From NCBI GenBank assembly GCA_049968515.1, contig JBMFQR010000001.1, positions 55,152 to 119,151 of the forward strand: a stretch of 64,000 nucleotides of DNA, read 5' to 3'. Position numbers and translations under genes: made by a program. The first letter of the stretch is position 1; each line of letters opens with the position of its first letter. The stretch is from JAOACQ01 sp049968515 (lineage in GTDB: Bacteria; Spirochaetota; Brevinematia; Brevinematales; JAOACQ01). Shown here in pieces: positions 58,424-64,000 of the stretch. A model generated the notes under the pieces. The model was not told where the DNA came from, did no database searches, and was given only the letters and a program-made list of their open reading frames with translations.

Positions 58424-59266
58424 ATGAAATTATTTCGACTTTATCAATTTTTCAGAGAGTATCTCAGGTCAAAAAATATTGAGTCATACGAAGAGGATTC
58501 AAAATATCTAATTTCTTCAATACTTTCTATTCCCTCTCATTATATTTTTACAGAAAAAAATATTAATGTGCCTTTGAATAAAGTGATAAAGATTCTTTTA
58601 GCTATGAGGAAGAGGGCAAAGAGAATCCCGTCCGCTTATATTCTTGGATACCAGTATTTTTACAATCATAAATTTTTTGTTAATAGAAAGACCTTCATTC
58701 CACGTTTTGATACAGAGCATTTAATCTACTCAATTACAGAGATGAAAAAGGACTTCAGGTCAATTATCGATCTCTGTACAGGAAGCGGCATCCTTGCAAT
58801 TACTCTTTCAAAGATTTTCCCTGAAAGTGAGGTGATCGGGATAGATAGATATGTGAAAATTGCAAGGAAAAATGCTAAATATCTTGGTTCAGAAAACACC
58901 ACTTTCTATAGAATGGATTTTTTGAAGCTGAGAAGATTTCCTTTTGAAAAGAGGTTTGATCTGATTATCTCAAATCCACCTTATATTTCAAGAAATGATC
59001 TGGGGATGATATCTCCCGAATTGAGAAAGTATGAGCCTTTCAGGGCTTTCTGGGGAGGAGATGATGGACTTCTTTTCTATAGAAGAATTGCAGACTTTTC
59101 TATTGATTTTCTTATTAAAAATGGTTATATTGTTCTTGAGATTGACCATAAATGGAAGGATGTTATTGATATTTTCAAAAGATCTGGCTATAATGAAAAA
59201 TTAATGAAGGTTTTGAAGGATTATAATAATCTAGAAAGGGTTTTAATTATTGAAAAGGACTTTTAA
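58424..59266 (+). CDS. prmC: Peptide chain release factor N5-glutamine methyltransferase PrmC
   Basis: A 280-residue SAM-dependent methyltransferase that methylates the Gln of the GGQ motif in release factors RF1 and RF2. The N-terminal helical domain contains RIPSAYILGYQYFYNHKFFV. SAM motif I is IIDLCTGSGILAITLSK (about 114-130) and the Gln-binding NPPY lies at 184-187. The start at 58424 has GGGA eight bases upstream; an alternative ATG at 58415 overlaps that site. rlmN begins at the base after the stop, so both translation-related enzymes are co-expressed. Confidence 0.92.
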   Translation: MKLFRLYQFFREYLRSKNIESYEEDSKYLISSILSIPSHYIFTEKNINVPLNKVIKILLAMRKRAKRIPSAYILGYQYFYNHKFFVNRKTFIPRFDTEHLIYSITEMKKDFRSIIDLCTGSGILAITLSKIFPESEVIGIDRYVKIARKNAKYLGSENTTFYRMDFLKLRRFPFEKRFDLIISNPPYISRNDLGMISPELRKYEPFRAFWGGDDGLLFYRRIADFSIDFLIKNGYIVLEIDHKWKDVIDIFKRSGYNEKLMKVLKDYNNLERVLIIEKDF

Positions 59267-60367
59267 ATGAAGGAAAATATTACTGATCTTTTATTTAAGG
59301 AACTGAAGGATATCCTTATAAAAAGGGATGTTAATCCTCGAATTGCATATCAGATTTTCAACTGGATATATAGAAAATTTCAGTTTAATTTTCTTGAAAT
59401 GAGTGATATTTCAAAGAAATTAAGAAATTTTTTAGACGATAATTTTCAAATTCTTTCTTTGAAATATGTCAAACATCTAATCTCAGAAGATGAAGAAGCT
59501 ATAAAATTTCTTTTTGAAACCAATGATAAAAATCTAATTGAGACTGTGTTGATAATTTCGCCAAAAAGTGATGATGAAAGCAGGTTGACTTTATGTGTTT
59601 CCTCACAGATAGGCTGTCCTTTGAAGTGTGAATTTTGTGCTACTGGACAGGCTGGCTTTAAAAGAAATCTATTCCCATCGGAGATAATATCTCAGGTTTT
59701 AATGGTGGAGAGATTCATAATGGATTCAGAGAAATTAAATTTCTTTAATCACGGGAAAGAAGGCTCATTAAGAAATATTGGCAACATAGTTTTTATGGGA
59801 ATGGGAGAGCCTTTCTTAAATATTGAAAGTGTTTTAAAATCTGTAGAGATTCTCACATTTTCTGGTGGATATAATATCGGAAGCAGACATATTACTCTCT
59901 CGACAGCTGGCATATTAGATAGCTTTGATTTTATAAAGAATGTGGATAGCCAGATAAGGCTTGCAGTTTCACTTCACTCTCCCTTTCAGGAAGTCAGGGA
60001 AAGACTTATGCCGGTAGCTAAAACCAATGATTTGAGCCATCTGATTGAAGAACTGGCTTCATACCAGAAGGAGACAAAAAGAAGAATTACCTTTGAGTAT
60101 GTTTTGCTTGATGGTATAAATGATAGAGAAGCTGATGCAAAAGAACTGAAGGAGCTTTTAAAGAATCTTGATTATAATTTGAACCTCATCCCATATAATC
60201 CTGTGGAGAATGAGAATCTAAGACCTTCGTCTGAAAAGGCTTTTAGAGATTTTATCCTTTCACTTGAGAAATATGGCATTCCTTATGTTGTTAGAAAAAG
60301 CAAAGGTGGGAAAATAAAAGCAGGGTGTGGTCAACTCAGTTATGCAAAAAGAGAATCTCATATTTAA
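59267..60367 (+). CDS. rlmN: Dual-specificity rRNA/tRNA adenine-C2 methyltransferase RlmN
   Basis: A 366-residue radical SAM enzyme that methylates A2503 of 23S rRNA and A37 of some tRNAs. The iron-sulfur cysteines are C117, C121 and C124 in GCPLKCEFCATGQAGFKRN. GMGEPFLN, RHITLSTAGI and LAVSLHSPFQEVRERLMP are standard, and the C-terminal catalytic Cys (C354) is in KAGCGQL. It starts immediately after prmC. A moderate promoter-like pair (TTGATT/TAGGAT) lies in the 55-base gap after it, before fliJ. Confidence 0.96.
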   Translation: MKENITDLLFKELKDILIKRDVNPRIAYQIFNWIYRKFQFNFLEMSDISKKLRNFLDDNFQILSLKYVKHLISEDEEAIKFLFETNDKNLIETVLIISPKSDDESRLTLCVSSQIGCPLKCEFCATGQAGFKRNLFPSEIISQVLMVERFIMDSEKLNFFNHGKEGSLRNIGNIVFMGMGEPFLNIESVLKSVEILTFSGGYNIGSRHITLSTAGILDSFDFIKNVDSQIRLAVSLHSPFQEVRERLMPVAKTNDLSHLIEELASYQKETKRRITFEYVLLDGINDREADAKELKELLKNLDYNLNLIPYNPVENENLRPSSEKAFRDFILSLEKYGIPYVVRKSKGGKIKAGCGQLSYAKRESHI

Positions 60368-60422
60368 AATTCTTGATTTTATTCTTTTTTGTCTTTAGGA
60401 TATAAATATAGGTAATAAAGAG

Positions 60423-60887
60423 ATGAAGAGATTTAAATTCAATCTTGAGAAATTACTTGAAATAAGACAGAAGAAAGAAGAGTTACAGAAGGCAAATCTT
60501 GCGAAGGCAAGTGGTGCATATCAGGCAGAGCTGAATAAGGTTGAAAAGATTAAAAATAACGTTAAGGAGTATAAAAAGTATTACATAGGAGAAAAAAAGA
60601 ATTTAACGGTTGAGAATTTGAGGTTTATAGAAAACATTGTAAACAATGCCAGCAAGGCAATAGAAAATCTCAAGCCAGTAATAGAAGAAAAGAAAGCAAA
60701 GATGGAAAAGGAGCTTGAGTTGTATAATCAATTGAGAAGGGATAAGAGGGTGGTAGAGATTTTAAAGGAGAAGAGCTACAAAAAATATCTTGAAGAAGCT
60801 GGAAGGGAAGAGCAGAAAAATATAGATGAGATTGCGAAGGACACTTATATTAAGAGTAAAGCCAATAAAATTACTTCCGAAAATTAA
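60423..60887 (+). CDS. fliJ: Flagellar protein FliJ
   Basis: A 154-residue, almost wholly helical, Lys/Glu-rich coiled-coil protein. KRFKFNLEKLLEIRQKKEEL at the N-terminus is the classic FliJ opening, and the length fits. FliJ links the flagellar export ATPase FliI to the FlhA gate and recycles chaperones. fliI, fliH and fliG are not upstream, so this gene has moved away from the usual cluster. The lytic transglycosylase, flbB and the ABC-LuxR gene follow on the same strand. The start has only AAAG as ribosome site. Confidence 0.88.
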   Translation: MKRFKFNLEKLLEIRQKKEELQKANLAKASGAYQAELNKVEKIKNNVKEYKKYYIGEKKNLTVENLRFIENIVNNASKAIENLKPVIEEKKAKMEKELELYNQLRRDKRVVEILKEKSYKKYLEEAGREEQKNIDEIAKDTYIKSKANKITSEN

Positions 60888-60953
60888 GTATAGGCTTGGT
60901 GCACTTGTTATGCTGGTGTGCTACAAATTAATAATTATAGTGAGGAGGGGTAA

Positions 60954-61658
60954 ATGATAGAAGGTGTTTTGAGTGCGATTGAAAGAATAAAAGAGATTCA
61001 CTCAAGGATTTCTGAAATCAAAGCAATCGGTGAGTATAGAAGTCTTAGCCAGATAAGAGAGGTGAGCCCGTCTAAAAATACCACTTCTGAAGAAACAAAA
61101 AAGTTCAGTGATGTTTTAAAAGAGGTTTTGCAGGAGAATAATACACTGCCGGGTTTATCAATGGATGAAGCCACTGCAAGAAAAATAAATCTACTTGCAG
61201 GTGATAAATCCGAGAATGGTGAGATATTGAAGTCTATGTATCAGAATATTAAAGATAATTATTCACAGGATAAGATAGAAACTGTTATAAGCAAGGCCGC
61301 TGAAAAGTTTGGCGTTGATTCTGCCTTAATTAAGGCTATAATAAGGCAGGAATCCCAGTTTAACAGATATGCTGTTTCTCCCAAAGGAGCACTGGGGCTT
61401 ATGCAGCTTATGCCTCAAACCGCAGAATTACTCGGTGTGAATAATCCTTTTGACATAACTGAGAATATCTTTGGCGGGACAAGGTACATAAAGATGTTGC
61501 TGGATAAATACAGGGGCGATCTGAATCTTGCCCTTGCAGCGTATAATGCAGGCCCAAATTCAGTTGATAATTATGGTGGTATACCTGATTATGAAGAGAC
61601 AAAGGATTATGTTGACAATGTGATTAAGTATTATAATATATACAAAAATTTCAAATAG
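60954..61658 (+). CDS. Lytic transglycosylase, SLT type, probably flagellar
   Basis: A 234-residue protein. The first 105 residues are helical and polar without a signal peptide (ERIKEIHSRISEIKAIGEYR). The SLT domain (about 107-232) has the catalytic Glu133 in IIRQESQFN, then GALGLMQLMPQTAELLG and LALAAYNAGPNSVDNYGG. It cleaves peptidoglycan; lying between fliJ and flbB, it may open the wall for the flagellar rod, the job done elsewhere by FlgJ. The absence of a signal peptide suggests export by the flagellar system, an inference. GAGGAGGGG precedes the start. Confidence 0.88.
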   Translation: MIEGVLSAIERIKEIHSRISEIKAIGEYRSLSQIREVSPSKNTTSEETKKFSDVLKEVLQENNTLPGLSMDEATARKINLLAGDKSENGEILKSMYQNIKDNYSQDKIETVISKAAEKFGVDSALIKAIIRQESQFNRYAVSPKGALGLMQLMPQTAELLGVNNPFDITENIFGGTRYIKMLLDKYRGDLNLALAAYNAGPNSVDNYGGIPDYEETKDYVDNVIKYYNIYKNFK

Positions 61659-61670
61659 TCGGAAAAAATT

Positions 61671-62252
61671 ATGAGCAGGAATAAAAGGATAGTTTTTTTG
61701 CTTTTGATTAATCTTGGTGTAGTTTTTCTTTCCCTTTATGTTCTTGATTTTTTACAGGTTCTTGATTACAGGATGATATTTGTCCAGATGCCATTTGTCA
61801 AAGAGCAGTATACACCAAAGGTGGAAGATCCTTATTTGCTTGAAAAGCTGGAGCTTGAGAAAAAGTGGAAATTACTTGAAGAGAAAATCAGAGGGCTTGA
61901 GGATGAAAAGAAAAAGATACAGAACGAATTGAGAAATTTGGATATTGAAAAGCAGGATATTGCCGCTCAAAAGGAAAACATAAAAAATATGATCAGCGAA
62001 TTTGAGAGGGCAAAGGCTGAAAAGGAATCTTATGATAAAAAGCTTGAAAATCTTGCAGAATATATTGAAAATATGCCCCCACTGGATGCCGTAAAAATTA
62101 TTGAGAAACAGGAAGATCTTATGATTATTGACCTGTTTAAAAAAATGGATGAAAGGGCAAAGAAAGCTGGTAAACAATCCATTGTTCCTTATTTGATTTC
62201 TAAAATGGATCCTGAACAGGCAGCAAGAATACAGAGGAAAATGTTGGACTGA
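61671..62252 (+). CDS. flbB: FlbB-like periplasmic flagellar collar protein
   Basis: A 193-residue bitopic protein: one N-terminal helix (about 6-28), a long coiled coil (about 58-125, KLELEKKWKLLEEKIRGLED) and a C-terminal MgtE-N/MotE-like helical region (ENMPPLDAVKIIEKQEDLMI, ISKMDPEQAARIQRKML). This is the plan of spirochaete FlbB, which seats the collar around the periplasmic motor and recruits stators. The order after fliJ supports it. The start has GGA upstream. The ABC-LuxR gene follows 13 bases later. Confidence 0.82.
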   Translation: MSRNKRIVFLLLINLGVVFLSLYVLDFLQVLDYRMIFVQMPFVKEQYTPKVEDPYLLEKLELEKKWKLLEEKIRGLEDEKKKIQNELRNLDIEKQDIAAQKENIKNMISEFERAKAEKESYDKKLENLAEYIENMPPLDAVKIIEKQEDLMIIDLFKKMDERAKKAGKQSIVPYLISKMDPEQAARIQRKMLD

Positions 62253-62265
62253 AAAGGAATTCTTT

Positions 62266-63240
62266 ATGAAAAACAACTCCCTGCTGGAGATAAAAGAACT
62301 TACCTTTGCTGTCTCCGGAAGATCAATCCTTAATAATTTTAATCTTTCTGTAAAAAAAGGTGAAATTCATTCCATAATTGGAGAAAAGGGAGCAGGAAAG
62401 ACAACTATTGTAAAGATAATTGGGGGTGTTTATCCTGCCAGTTCCTACAGTGGAAAGATTTTTTTTGATGGTAAAGAGTTAAAATTTTATTCTCAGAGGG
62501 ATAGTGAAAATTGTGGCATAGGTATAGTCTATCAGAATTCCTTTCTGGTACCAGAACTCAGGGTTTACGAAAATATCTTTCTGGCGAAGGAGATTGCTTT
62601 CTCTGGTGTAATTAATTGGAAGAAATCCTTTGAAAAAGCAGAAAAGATTTTCAGCTCACTTGGTTTTAATATATTTCCGGGAAGTCGTATTTCAGAATTG
62701 TCAACCTGGGAAAGACAGATTGTAAAGGTTGCAAGGGCACTAATAAATAATCCAGAACTTGTTGTTTTTGATGAAATTACATCTGAGCTTTCAGAGAATG
62801 AAGGTGAAAGTTTTTTGCAGGTTATCAGACAGCTAAAACTTCAGCACGGGAAAACAATAATTTTTATTTCTCACAGAACAAATGAGGTTTTCGATATAGC
62901 TGATAGAATAAGTGTCTTGAGGAATGGAGAGATAATAGATTGCGAGGACATACAGACGGCAGATGAGGACATTCTAATAAAGAGAATGACAGGGAGAGAA
63001 GTGGACTATGTTGATTCCGGAGATGAAATTTTAAAATGCTTTGGCATTACAGGCAGAGAAAAGGAGATAATTCATCTTTTGCTTAAAGGCTATAATAACA
63101 AGCAGATATGTGAAAAACTTTTTATCTCACTTAACACTGTTAAGACTCATATATACAGTATCTATCAGAAAACCAATGTAAAAAACAGAATGGAACTTGC
63201 AAATCTTATAAATGAGAAAAGGTCACATACAAAGTTGTAA
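62266..63240 (+). CDS. ABC ATPase fused to a LuxR-type DNA-binding domain
   Basis: A 324-residue fusion. Residues about 1-245 form an ABC ATPase close to the sugar-importer type (RbsA N-terminal half): Walker A GEKGAGKTT (39-47), Q-loop VYQNSF, Walker B LVVFDEITSEL (164-174) and switch His202 in ISHRTNE. The signature is ELSTWERQIVKVARAL, lacking the usual SGG. Residues about 258-315 are a LuxR/GerE helix-turn-helix (GITGREKEIIHLLLKGYNNK, FISLNTVKTHIYSIYQKTNV). No permease is nearby, so it is more likely a regulator driven by ATP than a transporter subunit. AAGGA precedes the start. It is probably co-transcribed with flbB. Target genes unknown. Confidence 0.88.
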   Translation: MKNNSLLEIKELTFAVSGRSILNNFNLSVKKGEIHSIIGEKGAGKTTIVKIIGGVYPASSYSGKIFFDGKELKFYSQRDSENCGIGIVYQNSFLVPELRVYENIFLAKEIAFSGVINWKKSFEKAEKIFSSLGFNIFPGSRISELSTWERQIVKVARALINNPELVVFDEITSELSENEGESFLQVIRQLKLQHGKTIIFISHRTNEVFDIADRISVLRNGEIIDCEDIQTADEDILIKRMTGREVDYVDSGDEILKCFGITGREKEIIHLLLKGYNNKQICEKLFISLNTVKTHIYSIYQKTNVKNRMELANLINEKRSHTKL

Positions 63241-63341
63241 GTTTTATAGTGTTTGAGAGGGCAGTGTCGGGAGGTAGTTTCTTTTCTAAAAGATTTTTTC
63301 ACTATTGAGCTGATGGATTAAGAAATTTTTAAGTCAAAAAT

Positions 63342-63383
63342 TTGACAAATTATTATTAAATTTTTAATATATAGTGCCGATTT
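63342..63383 (+). promoter_or_regulatory. Upstream rRNA-region promoter, with overlapping sigma-28-like sequence
   Basis: TTGACA (63342-63347), 17 bases and TAATAT (63365-63370) form a near-perfect sigma-70 promoter. Overlapping it, TAAA (63357-63360), 15 bases and GCCGATTT (63376-63383) match the sigma-28 form in six of eight -10 bases. The 463-base stretch 63241-63703 between the last gene and 16S holds these, promoter P2 and leader RNA only. Confidence 0.55.
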
Positions 63384-63562
63384 TAGATAGGCTGGGAGTT
63401 TCCCATCAAATATTGAATTTAGGCTCGGGTGATATCCATAGCTTTTTAAAATCAATATTGTAATTTACAACATTAGCAAATGTTTAGACTTAGTAATTTT
63501 TGTAAGATTTTAGTTATATAAGTTAGGTTTAGTTTAATTTTCTGATTTTAGTAATTGAATAA

Positions 63563-63591
63563 TTGACAAAGCTAAAATTTTTTAGTATAAT
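63563..63591 (+). promoter_or_regulatory. rRNA operon promoter (P2)
   Basis: TTGACA (63563-63568), a 17-base spacer and TATAAT (63586-63591): exact consensus at both boxes and ideal spacing. It is about 110 bases before the 16S gene, as expected of the main rRNA promoter. Confidence 0.9.
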
Positions 63592-63703
63592 AAATGCTGT
63601 GATTTTTGTGATTGACAGGTGGTTATAGGACTAAAGGTGAGTATCGAGGGAGTAAGCCTTAAATAGGCCGAATAAAGGACAAACTTTCTGTTTATAATAT
63701 TTT

Positions 63704-64000
63704 ATAACGGAGGGTTTGATTCTGGCTCAGAGCGAACGCTGGCGGCGTGTCTTAGGCATGCAAGTCGATCGGCAGCGCAGCTGTAGCAATACAGTGGGCG
63801 GCGAGAGGCGGACGGGTGAGTAACATACAGGAATCTACCTTAAGGACGGGGATAGCCACGGGAAACTGTGGGTAATACCCGATGACATCGCAAGATCAAA
63901 GGGAGCCTTTAAAGCTCTGCCTTAAGATGAGCCTGTATCCCATCAGGTAGTTGGCAGGGTAAGAGCCTACCAAGCCATAGACGGGTAGCTGGTCTGAGAG
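63704..64000 (+). rRNA. rrs: 16S ribosomal RNA, 5' part, cut by the window edge
   Basis: The universal 5' region is clear: gggtttgattctggctcag, gaacgctggcggcgtg, then gcatgcaagtcg and gcggacgggtgagtaac. The beginning is set at 63704 by aligning the ttt of the tttgat motif with position 12 of the E. coli gene. About 297 bases are present; the rest lies beyond the window. The wording gcggcgtgtcttaggcatgcaagtcgatcgg differs at a few places from common spirochaetes, which fits a deep branch. Confidence 0.97.

Noticed and set aside
1..64000. tRNA genes, CRISPR arrays, insertion sequences, prophage
   Set aside because: I looked for T-arm ttcgaa-type motifs, regular spaced repeats, transposase motifs and phage genes and found none; an automated scan could still reveal a tRNA I missed.

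Overview
The window is AT-rich bacterial chromosome, densely packed with genes and free of insertion sequences, CRISPR arrays or recognisable tRNAs. The organism is very probably a spirochaete. The flagellin at 35109-35981 has the FlaB form (MIINHN start, conserved HIGANMDQR segment), and the flagellar run at 60423-62252 ends in a FlbB-like collar protein. Outer-membrane barrels, lipoproteins and TonB-type uptake show a double membrane. Arginine is written mostly as AGA/AGG. A deep-branching, possibly warm-adapted lineage such as Brevinematia would fit, but this is inference; the partial 16S gene at 63704-64000 would settle it.

Layout. 1-6.3 kb: acpP, then a TetR-controlled operon for an RND/MMPL exporter, a LolA-like periplasmic protein and a DUF1302-like barrel. 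6.3-6.7 kb: a strongly promoted structured RNA, possibly 6S. 6.7-20.4 kb: an oligopeptide-binding protein, two barrel proteins, a SPOR protein, a STAS protein, QueH, a lipoprotein, a multi-domain adenylate/guanylate cyclase, a zinc metallopeptidase and a HAD phosphatase. 20.6-24.0 kb: rfbB-ugd nucleotide-sugar genes, then an alternative sigma factor with an excellent sigma-54 promoter. 24.0-27.1 kb: a cobalamin riboswitch over a BtuB-like receptor and a beta-propeller lipoprotein resembling the BtuG idea. 27.1-30.7 kb: an ABC ATPase with a minimal FtsX-type permease and an unknown partner, and a TPR lipoprotein.

30.8-35.1 kb is a xylan locus: a LacI regulator with a one-base frameshift, and a divergent GH10 xylanase plus a second glycosidase. 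Near-identical operators precede both units. 35.1-42.2 kb: flaB with a sigma-28-type promoter and a CsrA-like leader hairpin, the moxR-DUF58-DUF4129 set, a GtrB-type glycosyltransferase and two unknown membrane proteins. 42.2-46.4 kb: a MATE transporter behind a riboswitch-like leader, then cellobiose phosphorylase. 46.6-52.5 kb: plsY, gatA, an RsbU-type phosphatase, a ferritin-like protein, aroB, ndk. 52.5-58.2 kb: rimP-nusA-infB-rbfA-nrnA behind a leader terminator.

58.2-58.4 kb holds a candidate sigma-28-dependent small RNA with a CCCUCCC loop, the most novel item here. It is followed by prmC-rlmN, a flagellar cluster (fliJ, lytic transglycosylase, flbB) and an unusual ABC-ATPase/LuxR fusion, then rRNA promoters and the 5' end of 16S rRNA. 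Motility recurs in the window through flaB, fliJ, flbB, two good sigma-28-type promoters (35.1 and 58.2 kb) and the CsrA-like site. The sigma-54-driven sigma factor resembles the Borrelia RpoN-RpoS cascade. Carbohydrate genes (GH10, second glycosidase, GH94) suggest growth on plant-type polysaccharide fragments.
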